Assembly: GCF_040802235.1 (NCBI RefSeq) | Contig: NC_133165.1 | Location: 45,583,629-45,647,628 of the forward strand | Direction of reading: 5' to 3' | Length of the DNA: 64,000 nucleotides | From: Manis javanica | Lineage: Eukaryota > Chordata > Mammalia > Pholidota > Manidae | In this document: positions 1-11,360 of the stretch, piece by piece | Layout of the letters: every line of letters starts with the position of its first letter | Position numbering within the stretch: the stretch's first letter is position 1 | The notes under the pieces: generated by a model | Told to the model about the DNA's origin: nothing | Databases searched by the model: none | The model's input: the letters and a program-made list of their open reading frames with translations, nothing else | Translations under genes and position numbers: made by a program

Positions 1-449
1 AATGAAGCAGAAGGGCCTGGAAGCAAGATTACTTTATCTGGCAAGATAATCATTTAAATTTGAAGGAGGGCTTAAACAATTTCCAGAGAGCAAAAGCTGA
101 GAGAATTTACCTCCCAGAAACCATCTCTACAGTCTATTTTGAAGGGACTGCTATAGATGGAAGTGTTCCTAAGATTTAATAGCTGTCACCAGAGGTAATA
201 AAACCACAGTACAGAAAATAGAACAGCTAATTACTAAGCAAATGAAAAATTAATTAACTATCCCCAAAGTCAATCAAAGGATAGAAATACAATCCAGAAT
301 ATGATACCTAATATATAAAGAATGGAGGAGGTAGAAAGAGGAGGAGAAACAGAAAAGAAATTTTAGATTGTGTTTGTAACAGCATACTAAGTGAGTTAAG
401 TTAGACCCTTAGATAGTAAGGAAATTAACCTTGAAACTTTGGGAATCAT

Positions 450-3400
450 GATTCTAAAGCCTGCAATGGCAATAAATACATGCCTATCGATAATCACCCT
501 AAATGTAAATGGACTGAAACCTAGAATCAAAAGACTTAGAGTCACTGAATGGATAAAAAAAACAAAACCCATCTATATACCACCTTCGACAGAGTCGCTT
601 TAAACCCAAAGACATACACAGACTAAAAGTGAAGGGATGGAAAAAAACATTTCATGCAACTAATAGAGAGAAAAAAGTAGGAGTTGCAGTACTTGTAGCA
701 GACAAAATAGAACTCAAAACAAAGAAAGTCACAAGAGACAAAAAAGGAAATTACATAATGATAGAGGGGTCAATCCAACAAGAAGATATAATGATGATAA
801 ACATCTATGCTCCCAATACAGGAGCACACACATGTGTGAAACAAATACTAACAGAATTAAAAGGGGAAATAGAATGTGATGCATTCATTCTAGAAGACTT
901 CAACACTCCACTCACTCTGAAGGACAGATCACCCACCAACAAGAAGATATAATGATGATAAACATCTATGCTCCCAATACAGGAGCACACACATGTGTGA
1001 AACAAATACTAACAGAATTAAAAGGGGAAATAGAATGTGATGCATTCATTCTAGAAGACTTCAACACTCCACTCACTCTAAAGGACAGATCACCCAGATA
1101 GAAAATAGTAAGGAGACAGAGGCACTGAACAACACATTAGAACAGATGGACCTAACAGACATCTACAGAACTCTACACCCAAAAGCAGCAGAATACACAT
1201 TCTTCTCAAAGTGCACATGGAATATTTTCAAGAAGAGATCATATACTAGGCCACAAAAAGAGCCTCAGTAAATTCAAAAAGATTGAAATTGTACCAACCA
1301 GTTTGTCAGACCACAAAGGTGTGAAATGAGAAATAAATTACACAAAGAAAATGAAAAATCCCACAAACACATGGAGGCTTCACAACATGCTCCTACATAA
1401 CCAATGAATCAATGATGAAATAAAAACAGAGATCAAGCAATATATGGAGACAAATGACAACAATAATTCAACAATGCAAAATCTGTGGGACACAGCCAAG
1501 GCTGTGCTAAGAGGAAAGTATATTGCAGTACAGGCCTACCTCAGGAAAGAAGAACAATCCCATATAAGCATTCTAAACTCACAGTTAACAAAACTGGAAA
1601 AAGAACAACAAATGAGGCCCAAAGTCAGTAGAAGAAGGGACATAATAAAGATCAGAAAAGAAGTAAATAAAATTGAGAAGAATAAAACAATAGAAACAAT
1701 CAGTGAAAGCAAGTGCTGGTTCTTTGAGAAAATAAACGAAATAGATAAACCCCTATTCAGACTTATCAAGAAAAAAAGAGTCTACTCACATAAACAGAAT
1801 CTGAAATGAGAAAGGAAAAATCACCATTGACACCACAGAAATACAAAGAATTATGAGAGAATACTATGAAAAATTATATGCTAACATACTGGATAACCTA
1901 GAAGCAATGGACAATTTTCTAGAAAAATAAAATCTTCAAAGGCTGACCAAGGATGAAACAGACAATCTAAATATACCAATTGCCAGCAACAAAATTGAAC
2001 TGGTAATCAAAAACCTACCCCAAAATGCCACGACTAGTTGACTTCACCTCTGAATTTTATCAAACATTTAGTGAAGACCTAATACCCATTTTCCTTAATG
2101 TTTTCCTAAAAATAGAACGGGCGGGGGGGAATACTTCCAAACTCATTCTATGAGGCCAGCATCACTCTAATACCAAAACCAGGCAAAGACACCACAGAAA
2201 AAGAAAATTACAGACCAATATCCCTGATGAAAATAGATGCAAAAATACTCAACAAAATATTAGCAAACTGAATTCAAAAATACATTAAAAAGATCATCCA
2301 TCATGATCAAGTAGGATTTATTTTTATTCCAGGGATGCAAGGGAGGTACCACATTCGAAAATCCATCAACATCATCCACCACTTCAACAAAAAGGACAAA
2401 AACCACATAATATCTCCATAGATGCTAAAAAAGCATTGACAAAATTCAGCATACATTCATGATAAAAACTGTCAACAAAATGGGTATAGAGGGCAAGTAC
2501 CTCAACATAATAAACGTCATATATGACAAACCCACAGCCGACATTATACTTAACAGCAAAAAGCTGAAAGCTTTTCCTTCAAGATCGGGAACAAGACAAG
2601 GATGCCCACTCTCCACACTTCTATTCAACATAGTACTGGAGGACCTAGCTACAGCAATCAGACAACACAAAGAAATAAAAGTTACCAGATTGGCAAGGAA
2701 GAAGTTAAACTGTCCCTGTTTGCAGATGACATGATATTGTACATAAAATACCCTAAAGAATCCACTCCAAAACTACTAGATCTAATATCTGAATTCAACA
2801 ATTTTGCAGGATACAAAATTAAAAACAGAAATCTGTGGCATTCCTTTATACTAACAATGAACTAGCAGAGAGAGAAATCAGGAAAACAATTCCATTCACA
2901 ATTGCATCAAAAAGTATAAAATACCTAAGAATAAACCTAACTGAGGAAATGAAAGACCTATACTCTGAAAAATACAAGACACTCATGAGAGAAATTAAAG
3001 ACGATACCAATAAATGGAAACACATCCCATGCTCATGGATAGGAAGTATAAGTACTGTCAAAATGGCCATCCTGCCTAAAGCAATCTATAGATTCAAAGC
3101 AATTCCTATCAAAATACCAACAGCATTCTTCAACAAACTAGAGAAATTGTCCTGAAATTCATATGGAATCACAAAAGACCTGGAATAGCCAAAGCAATCC
3201 TGAGAAGGAAGAATAAAGCAGGAGGAATTCCACTCCCCAACTTCAAGCTCTACTACAAAACCACAGCAATCAAGACAATTTGGTACTGGCACAAGTACAG
3301 ACACATAGACCAATGGAACAGACTAGAGAGCCCTGATATAAACCCAACCATATGCGAACAATTAATATATGATAAAGGAACCATGGACATACAATGGGGG

Positions 3401-4440
3401 AAATAAAAGCCTCTTCAACAGCTGGTGTTGGAAAAACTGGACAGCCACATGCAAGAGAATGAAGTTGAATTATTGTTTAACCCCATACACAAAAGTAAAC
3501 TCAAAATGATTTGAAGACTTGAATGTAAGTCATGAAACCATAAAACTCTTAGAAGACAATATAAGCAAACATGTCCTGAATATAAGCATGAGCAACTTCT
3601 TCTTGAACCCATCACCTCATGAAACGGAAACAAAAGCAAAAATGAACTCATGGGACTACATCAAACTAAAAAGTTTTTGTGCAGCAAAGGACATCATCAA
3701 CAAAACAAAAAGGCATCCTACAGTATGGGAGAATATATTTGTAAATGACATATCCAACAGGGGGTTAACATCCAAAATATATAAAGAACTTACAGACCTC
3801 AACACCCAAAAAGCAAATAACCCAATTAACAAATGGACAGAGCATATGAAAAGACTATTCTCAAAAGAAGAAATTCAGATAGCCAACAGACACATGAAAA
3901 GATGCTCCACATCACTAATCATCAGGAAAATGCAAATTAAAACCACAATGAGATATCTCCTCACACCAGTAAGGATGGCCAGCATTGAAAAGACTAAGAA
4001 CAACAAATACTGGTGAGGATGCGGAGAAAGGGGAACCCTCCTACACTGCTTGTGGGAATGTAAGCCTGTTCAACCATTCTGAAAAGCAGTATGGAGGTTC
4101 CTCAGGAAACTAAAAATAGAAATACCATTTGACCCCGGAATTCCACTCCTTGGAATTTACCCAAAGAATACAACTTCTCAGATTCAAAAAGACATATGCA
4201 CCCCTATGTTTATCGCAGCATTTTTTACAATAGCCAAGATATGGAAGCAACCATCAGTAAATGAATGGATAGAGAAGATGTGGTATGTATATACAATGAA
4301 ATACATTTCAGCCATGAGAAAGATACAAATCCTACCATTTGCAACAACATGGATGGAGCCCCAGGACCTTATGCTCACTGACATAAGCCAGGTGGATAAA
4401 GACAAATGCCAAATGATTTCCCTCATTTGTGGAGTATAAC
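450..4440 (+). pseudogene. L1 ORF2 remnant (endonuclease-reverse transcriptase)
   Basis: Fragmented L1 ORF2. An endonuclease start resembling the LNVNGL motif lies near 500. The reverse-transcriptase catalytic motif FADDM is readable near 2718-2735. The C-terminal part is spread over several frames (2835-3155, 3519-4016, 4206-4439). Numerous stops and frameshifts interrupt the frame, including the 161-bp duplication at 775-1096, which is not a multiple of three. In life ORF2 nicks target DNA and reverse-transcribes L1 RNA; this copy cannot encode the protein. Its reading-frame lesions are partly shared with the antisense copy at 4798-6245. Confidence 0.85.
775..1096 (+). repeat. 161-bp tandem duplication inside L1 ORF2
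   Basis: Bases 775-935 and 936-1096 are two direct copies of a 161-bp unit beginning CCAACAAGAAGATATA. I saw one or two differences. The antisense relative at 4798-6245 has one copy only, so the duplication arose after these copies separated. Confidence 0.9.
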
Positions 4441-4797
4441 AATGAAGCAAAACTGAAGGAACAAAATGACAGCAGACTCAGATACTGCAAGAATGATCTA
4501 GTGGTTACCAAAGGGGGTGTGTGTGGGAAGGCAGGTGGGGAGGAAGGGAGAAGGGGACTGAGGAGTATTTTGTTCAGTACACATTGTGTGTGGGATCATG
4601 GGGAGAACAGTGTATCACAGAGAAGGGACATAGTGGATCTGTGGCATCTTGCTGCACTTATGGACAGTGACTGCATTGGGGTATGGGTGGGGACTTGATA
4701 ATATGGGTAAATGTAGTCACCACATTGTCTTTTCATGTGAAACCTTCATAAGAGTATATGTCAATCAAATCTTAATAAAAAAATTAAAAAAGAAAAA

Positions 4798-6245
4798 AAA
4801 TTCAGCGGTGAATCCATCTGGTCCAGGGGTTTTGTTCTTAGGTAGTTTTTTGATTACCAGTTCAATTTCATTGTTGGTAATTGGTCTGTTCAGATTTTCT
4901 GTTTCTTCCTTGGTCAGACTTGGAAGGTTGTATTTTTCTAGAATGTTGTCCATTTCTTCTAGGTTATCCAGTTTGTTAGTATATAATTTTTCATAGTATT
5001 CTCTCATAATTCTTTTTATTTCTGTGGTGTCCATAGTGATTTTTCCTTTCTCATTTCTGATTCTGTTTATGTGTGTAGACTCTCTTTTTTTCTTGATAAG
5101 TCTGGCTAGGGGTTTATGTATTTTATTAATTTTCTCAAAGAACCAGCTCTTGCTTCCATTGATTCTTTCTATAATTTTATTCTTCTCGATCTTCTTTATT
5201 TCTGCTCTAATCTTTATTATGTCCCTCGTTCTACTGACTTTGTGCCTCATTCGTTGTTCTTTTTCTAGTTTCCTTAATTGTGTGTTTAGGCTGCTTATAT
5301 GGGATTGTTCTTCTTTCCTGAGGTAGACCTGTACTGCAATATACTTTCCTCTTAGCACAGCCTTGGCTGTGTCCCACAGATTTTGCATTGTTGAATTATT
5401 GTTGTCATTTGCCTCCATATATTGCTTGATCTCTGTTTTTATTTCATCATTGATCCATTGGTTATGTAGGAGCATGTTGTGAAGCCTCCATGTGTTTGTG
5501 GGATTTTTCATTTTCTTTGTGTAATTTATTTCTCGTTTCACACTTTGTGGTCTGACAAACTGGTTGGTACAATTTCAATCTTTTTGAATTTACTGAGGCT
5601 CTTTTTGTGGCCTAGTATATGGTATATGATCTCTTCTTGAAAATATTCCATGTGCACTTTGAGAAGAATGTGTATTCTGCTGCTTTTGGGTGTAGAGTTC
5701 TGTAGATGTCTGTTAGGTCCATCTGTTCTAATGTGTTGTTCAGTGCCTCTGTCTCCTTACTATTTTCTATCTGGGTGATCTGTCCTTCAGAGTGAGTGGA
5801 GTGTTGAAGTCTTCTAGAATGAATGCATCGCATTCTATTTCCCCCTTTAATTCTGTTAGTATTTGTTTCACACATGTGCATGCTCCTGTATTGGGAGCAT
5901 AGATGTTTATCATCATTTTATCTTCTTGTTGGATTGACCCCTTTATCATTATGTAATTTCCTTTTTTGTCTCTTGTGACTTTCTTTGTTTTGAGTTCTAT
6001 TTTGTCTACTACAAGTACTGCAACTCCTACTTTTTTCTCTCTATTAGTTGCATGAAATGTTTTTTTCCATCCCTTCACTTTTAGTCTGTGTATGTCTTTG
6101 GGTTTAAAGTGAGTCTCTTGTAGGGAGCATATAGATTTGTCTTGCTTTTTTATCCATTCAGTGACTCTACGTCTTTGATTGGTGCATTCAGACCATTTAT
6201 ATTTAGAGTGATTATTGATAGGTATGTACTTATTGTTATTGCAGA
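4798..6245 (-). pseudogene. L1 ORF2 N-terminal remnant (endonuclease and start of RT)
   Basis: The - strand open stretches 6078-5767, 5881-5612 and 5541-4765 cover the endonuclease and the beginning of the reverse-transcriptase domain. At least two frameshifts relative to the younger L1s here are shared with the + strand copy at ~600-1570. One is a lost A in the AATAAGTAAG-type run near 5757. The other is an extra A before the GTGCACATGG stretch near 5663. Confidence 0.8.
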
Positions 6246-6745
6246 CTTTAGATTCATAGTTACCAAAGGTGCAAGGGTAATTCCCTTTCTATCTAACAGT
6301 CTGATTTAACTCACTTCATATGCGATTACAAACACAACTCAAAGGTTCTTTTTTTTCTTCTCCTTTTTCCTCCTCCTTTCTTTATGTGTTAGGTATCATA
6401 TTCTATACTCTTTGTCTATCCCTTGGGTGACAGTTATTTAGCTTTAGGAATATTTCCATCTGTAGCAGTCACTCCAAAATGCACTGTAGATTTGGTTTAT
6501 GGGAGGTTAATTCTGCCAGCTTTCGCTTATATGAAAATTGTTTAATCCCTCATTCAAATTTAAATGAGAACTTTGCCACGTGGAGTATTCTTGGTTCGAG
6601 GTCCTTCTTCTTCATTGCATTAAATATATCATGCCACTCCCTTCTGGCCTGTAAGGTTTCTGTTGAGAAATCTTCTGATAGCCTGATGGGTTTTCCTTTG
6701 TATATGATCTTTTTTCTCTCTGTAGGTGCATTTAAAAGTCTGTCC

Positions 6746-6760
6746 CTATCCTTGATCTTT
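6746..6760. repeat. Target-site duplication, left copy (CTATCCTTGATCTTT)
   Basis: Fifteen bases identical to 8484-8498. They flank the chimeric element and lie within antisense L1 ORF1. The pair shows insertion by target-primed reverse transcription. Confidence 0.9.
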
Positions 6761-6771
6761 TTTTTTTTTTT

Positions 6772-6786
6772 GAGAGGGCATCTCTC
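6772..6786. promoter_or_regulatory. Terminal GAGAG/CTCTC palindrome and poly(A) signal of the chimeric tail
   Basis: The last bases before the poly(A) tail form a small imperfect palindrome (GAGAGGGCATCTCTC on the + strand). AATAAA lies just upstream on the - strand (6790-6795). The same arrangement recurs at 37637-37660. The 3' end is therefore fixed in this family and looks like a retroviral R-region poly(A) site. Confidence 0.7.
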
Positions 6787-6907
6787 ATATTTATTGATCA
6801 AATGGTTGTTAACAACAATAAATTCTGTATAGGGGACTCCATGCACAATCATTAATCAACCCCAAGGCTAATTCTCAACAGTCTCCAATCTTCTGAAGCA
6901 TAACGAA

Positions 6908-6972
6908 CAAGTTCTTACATGGTGAACAAGTTATTACATAGTGAATAAGTTCTTACATGGTGAACAGTGCAA
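6908..6972 (-). repeat. Three ~19-20 bp direct repeats in the LTR-derived tail
   Basis: Three imperfect units of the TTCTTACATGGTGAACAAG type stand in tandem. The same set occurs at about 37776-37838 in the long copy. Such short direct repeats are typical of LTR regions, but no function can be read from them. Confidence 0.65.
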
Positions 6973-7747
6973 GGGCAGTCATATCACAGAAACTTTTGGT
7001 TTTGATCACGCATCATTAACTATAAACAATCAAGTCAGATATGATTATTCTGTTGATTTTTATAGTTGATTTATATGTGAATCCCACATTTCTCTATTAT
7101 TATTATTATTTTAATAAAATGCTGAAGTGGTAGGTAGATGCAAGATAAAGGTAGAAAACATAATTTAGTGCTGTAAGAGGGCAAATGTAGATGATCAGGT
7201 CTGTGCCTATAGACTAAGTATTAATCCAAGCTACACAAGGGCAACAAAACATCCACGGATGCAGAAGATTTCTCTCAAAACAGGGGGGTGAGGTTCTAAG
7301 CCTCACCTCTGTTGATCCCCAATTTCTCACCTGATGGCCCCCCTGCGATTGTGCCTGTCTTAGGTTCTTCCTCCCTTGAGGAATCTTACCCGTCTCTGGC
7401 TAACCAGTCATCTTCCTGGGCCATACAGGGAAATGTAAAGTTGGTAAGTGAGAGAGAAGTAATATTGTTTGAAAAGGTTAGCTTTTTACTTCTTCGCAGA
7501 TTTATGCCCTGTGGCTTCTATGCCCAGCATTTGTGTTGAGGTATCTTTACCACTTGGAAGAATTATGATACTCGGTAATTTTTGATATGAGGCACGAATT
7601 CTACTAAAGGGTTGTAATTAGGAAGGAAGAAGAAAAGCTATAGAAGTAGCAGATGGAAGAAAACATGGGAAGATTGATTATTTCTTTGACATATCTTCTT
7701 GTAGAGTAACAAGCATGTATAGGTTTTAACAAACTACTAATTAAATT

Positions 7748-8122
7748 TCATACACACATGAACAGAATGGGAATACAGATACATAACAAAAGCAGACCTA
7801 CAATTACCAGCCATACCCAGTGAAACCAAGAAAACCAGTTAGGTACCCTAGGCATTTGTGAAAACTTATCAATGATATGATGGATATTGTCTAACTGAAT
7901 TTGAATAGTTTGAGAAAAATCAGACAAATTAAAACAACACATTCCTGGGAACTGTTCACATCCCATATGTTCTTTTAACAGTAGATAGTCTATAGTCACA
8001 TGATTTTGGAGCTCTGCAACTTGCACTTCTCCTAATTCTTGGTTGAGTTCCAACAGTATAGATCCAGTCAAATTTGTTCTTTTACTGTATGCACAGGAAA
8101 GCTTAGATATCTCCTTCTTCAT
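7748..8122 (-). pseudogene. Env transmembrane-subunit (TM) frame in spliced chimeric copy
   Basis: A 124-codon open frame. The open frame extends ~25 codons upstream of the Met into a small-residue/hydrophobic stretch like a fusion peptide, before an in-frame TGA. Downstream are a heptad-like region, a CX6CC motif of the kind that links TM covalently to SU, a Trp-rich membrane-proximal stretch and a hydrophobic anchor. The cytoplasmic tail present in the sister copy (38534-38962) is cut off by a stop. No signal peptide and no SU domain are encoded, because the founder sequence lacks SU. It is recognised as env-derived by architecture and motif. Whether it is ever translated cannot be told from sequence. 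Confidence 0.8.
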
Positions 8123-8483
8123 TCCAGTGGCAAGTCCAGGAACCGGTGGGATGAATGCAGCTACAACTGCAACAGCGCCAGGATCTTTGTTGAAGTTTTT
8201 TGATGATCATCTTCTGGAATGACTCTTCCAGAGGATGTTGATGTTGGAAGTTCTTCTTCATATCATATCTTAATTCATTTTCTGGGTAGCCAAATTAGGC
8301 TTTGATCCTCCCTTTCACCAGGCGCTGGATTCTCACAGGTGTGGATGTAGTCTGGCTGTTGTCCTGTGTCTTCTGGTCTCTCTTTTAGGATTAGTTGTAT
8401 TTGTTGTATTTTTAAAAAATATACATGCTTTTGGGAGGAGATTCCCACTGTCCTACTCATGCTGCCATCTTGGCTCTGCCCCA

Positions 8484-8498
8484 CTATCCTTGATCTTT
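8484..8498. repeat. Target-site duplication, right copy
   Basis: Identical to 6746-6760. Antisense L1 ORF1 sequence continues uninterrupted after it. Confidence 0.9.
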
Positions 8499-9968
8499 GC
8501 CATTTTAATTATTATATGTCTTGATGTTGTCTTCCTTGGGTCCCTTGTGTTGGGAGATCTGTGTACCTCCATGGCTTGAGAGACTGTCTCTTTCCCCAGT
8601 TTGGGGAAGTTTTCAGCAATTACCTCCTCAATGACACTTTCTATCCCTTTTTCTCTCTCTTCTTCTTCTGGTATCCCTATAATGCGAATATTGTCCCGTT
8701 TAGACTGGTCACACAGTTCTCTCAATATTCTTTCATTCTTAGAGATTCTTTTTTCTCTCTGAGCCTCAGATTCTTTGTATTCCTCTTCTCTAATTTATAT
8801 TCCATTTTCCTTCTCTTCTACTATATCTAATCTGCTTTTAAATCCCTCCATTGTATGTTTCATTTCAGAAATTGAATGTCTTATTGGTTGAATCTCCATC
8901 TTAAATTTGTTCCTGAGTTCTTGAATATTTTTCTGTACCTCCATGAGCATGTTTATTATTTTAATTTTGAACTCTCTTTTAGGAAGATTGGTGAGTTCAG
9001 TTTCATTTGGTCCTTTTTCTGGGATTTGTGAGATTTTGGTCTGAACCGGGTTCCTTTGACTTTTTATATTTCTATGTGACACACTCTATTGCCCAGAAGG
9101 TCTAGTTTGTGGAGCTGCTCAGCCCTAGAGTGAGGTTGGGGGTAGTAGGGGAGTGGCCCTGCTGCATGGGAGGAAGGAAGAGCTGTTTCCTGATTCCCAT
9201 CTGTAGTGCCTGCCTCCAGTATCATAGCAAGTGGACTGAGCACACAGTTGTAAGCCTTTGTGTTTTGTATCTCTAGCTGTTGTAGGTGGTGCCTCCCTCT
9301 GGCTGGCCTGACACCTGTGCAGTGACTGCAAATTTGCCATCCAGTGCCTGCAGGCCAGAAGGAAGACTCAGCAGGCTGCATATCACAGAGGGTGCCTTGG
9401 AGCTGAGTAGTCGCCAGGGGGATGGAGTGCCTGAAGCTCCTCAAAGTTCCCAACCTGCTACACAGAGTGCACCCAGACAACCTTGTCCACCTATCCCTTC
9501 TCCAGTACAGTAAGCTCTGTGCAAATCCCTTCATTTCAGCAGCTCTCTAGCTGCTAGGAAGCCTCTTAGACCACCTGCCTTTCCTTTATCTCAGTCCCTT
9601 AAGCACTCCACCACTCCCAGCTCCCCAACCCCACCAATCTCCAGAGCACCACACAATGCAAGTTTGTGCTCCAAAGCAGACCTCCAGGGCTGTAAGTTCT
9701 GCAGTTCTAGGCTTCCATCCCCTCGCCACTCCATTTCTCTTCCTCCCCCGGGTGAGCTGGTGTGGGGGAAGGGCTTGGGTCCCGCCAGATCAAGGCTTTC
9801 GTATGTTACCCTGCTTCATGAAGTCTGCTCTATTCATGAGGTCTGTAAGCAGTCTGGTGCAGCCTTTTTTCCTGTTGCTGTTTTAGGGTTAGATGTATTA
9901 AGTATATTTTCTTGCTATATGTGGTTTTGGAAGGAGTTCTGTGTCTCACCTCTCATGCCCCATCTTGA

Positions 9969-11360
9969 ATCCCTCTCTTCCCTTTTTCTCTCTCTTCTTC
10001 TTCTGGTACCCCTAGAATGTGAATATTGCTCTGTTTGTATTTGTCACACAGTTCTCTCAAAATTCTTTCATTTCTAGAGGTCCTTTTTTCTCTCTGTGCC
10101 TCAGCTTCTTTGTATTCCTGTTCTCTAATTTCTATGACATTTATGGTCTCCTCTACCTCATCTAATCTTTTGTTTTTAAATCCCTCTTATGTTTCACTTT
10201 GGATACTGTATTTTTCAAAGTTTGTATCTCATTCTTGAATTCCTCCCTAAGTTCATGAATATTTTTCTGTAACTCTGTGAGCATGTTTATGATTTTTATT
10301 TTGAAACCTCTTTCAGGAAGATTGATGAATTCAGTTATACTTGGCCCTCTTTATGGTGTTTGTTAGATTTTGGTTTGAAACAGTTTCCTTTGACATTTCA
10401 TATTTGTAGGTAGCAGCCTCTAGTGCCCAGCAGCTCTACTCCCTGGAGCTGCTCAGCCCCTGGAGTGATGGTGGGGGTTGCAGGCAAGTGGTGCTGGTGC
10501 CTGCTGGGAGGATGGAGTTCTTCCCTGCTTCCTAGCTGCAGTGCCTGAATCTATTGCCAGGGTCAGTGGGCCTTGTGCACTGGGAGGAGCCTCTATGCTC
10601 TGCACTTGTTGCTGCCATAGGTGGGACTCCCCTCTGGCTGGCCTGGCACAATGGTGGGAGCAGCTGGTTTGCAAGCTGGTTTCAGCTGGGAGGAAGGAGT
10701 GTCAGGCTGCATATAATGGTGTGCGGCCTCATAGCTGCGTTATCAGCCAGGGGGATGGGAGCACTGGATTTCCTGAAAGTTCTCAACATGCTGGACTGAG
10801 TACACCAGGACAATTTTGTCCACCTGTCCTTTCTCCTGAGCAGGAAGCACTGTGCAATCCTTGCCCACTTAGTAGCCCTCTTGCTGTTAGGAAGCCTCTC
10901 AGGGTGCCTGCCTTTCTTTTGTCCCAGAGTGGCTGGTTGTGGATACCTGTTCTCCACAAGCAGCTGGAATCTCTGTCTCTCCAAGTATTCTCCCTGTCTT
11001 AGCTTTCCAACCCACTAATCTCCAGAGTACCATGTAATGTAGGTTCATGCTCCCAGAGGAGATCCCAGGGCTGGGTGTTCAACAGTCTTAGGCCTTCACA
11101 TCCTGCCTGCTCCATTTCCTTTCCTCCCTCCAGTTAGCTGGGCTGGGGGAAGGGTTTTGTTCCCGCTAGATCAGGGCTTTGGTACCTTACCCTTTTCTGG
11201 TGAGGTCTGCTCTGTTCCCCAGGTGTAGACAGTCTGCTTCAGCCTTCTTTCCTGTTGTTCTTTCAGGATTCATTGTGTTTGCTATATTTTCATATTATAT
11301 GTGGTTTTGGGAGGAGGTTTCTGTCTCACCTCTCACACTGCCATCTTTAAGCCAGTCTCA
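9969..11360 (-). mobile_element. LINE-1 fragment: start of ORF1 plus 5'UTR
   Basis: A further antisense L1 piece. Bases ~9975-10420 match the ORF1 RRM and coiled-coil region. Bases ~10420-11355 are a GC-richer 5'UTR ending in a degraded start motif (CCATCTT-type) at ~11340-11348. ORF1 begins abruptly where the 5'UTR of the neighbouring L1 ends, which suggests that L1 inserted into this one. All coding frames are broken. Confidence 0.75.

Larger units (their letters stand above)
1..4797 (+). mobile_element. Older LINE-1, 3' part, cut by the window edge
   Basis: This is a decayed L1 on the + strand. The first ~170 bases match the 3' end of ORF1 as seen in the antisense L1 copies of this window. 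Bases ~170-450 are the inter-ORF spacer, ~450-4440 a broken ORF2 and ~4440-4797 the 3'UTR. It ends in a short A-rich tail at 4775-4797. The tail abuts antisense ORF2 sequence of another L1 directly, so this copy probably inserted into that L1. Its 5' end and left target duplication lie outside the window. It carries a 161-bp internal tandem duplication. Confidence 0.9.
6761..8483 (-). mobile_element. Chimeric retrocopy: L1 5'UTR leader joined to retroviral env/LTR tail
   Basis: On the - strand this 1.7 kb element starts at ~8483 with the L1 start motif (GAGCCAAGATGGC). It runs ~174 nt through the L1 5'UTR to 8310, then switches at 8309 to a retroviral tail holding an env transmembrane frame (8122-7748) and a retroviral terminus. 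It ends in poly(A), seen as T at 6761-6771. A poly(A) signal (reverse of 6790-6795) sits just before the end. Comparison with 37618-45512 shows that the switch point corresponds exactly to a GT donor and an AG acceptor there. This is therefore a retrocopy of a spliced transcript. It has its own 15-bp target duplication, so it moved as a unit. ORF1 and ORF2 are absent, so it depends on L1 proteins in trans. Confidence 0.9.
6480..9110 (-). pseudogene. L1 ORF1 remnant, split by insertion
   Basis: L1 ORF1 is the RNA-binding chaperone with coiled coil, RRM and C-terminal domain. The coiled-coil/N-terminal part is at 9082-8795 and the RRM part at 8725-8484. The C-terminal part resumes at 6760-6480 after the chimeric insertion. 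The RRM section shows the usual NIRIIGIPE-type motif followed by the glutamate run. Frames are interrupted and it is not functional. Confidence 0.75.
4798..9968 (-). mobile_element. Older LINE-1, 5' part, antisense, interrupted by a later insertion
   Basis: Read on the - strand this is an L1 from its 5'UTR (9968 down to ~9090) through ORF1 (~9090-8484 and 6757-6480) and the spacer into the first third of ORF2 (6245-4798). It stops inside the reverse-transcriptase region, where the poly(A) of the + strand L1 begins. ORF1 is split by the 1.7 kb chimeric insertion at 6761-8483, whose target duplication restores the flanking ORF1 sequence. Frames are broken. The 5' edge near 9960 shows a degraded form of the L1 start motif. 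Confidence 0.85.

Noticed and set aside
4765-4830. Twin-priming inversion as explanation for the + and - L1 joint at 4797/4798
   Set aside because: Twin priming would join the inverted 5' part to the internal start of the 3' part, not to the poly(A) end. Insertion of one L1 into another fits better.
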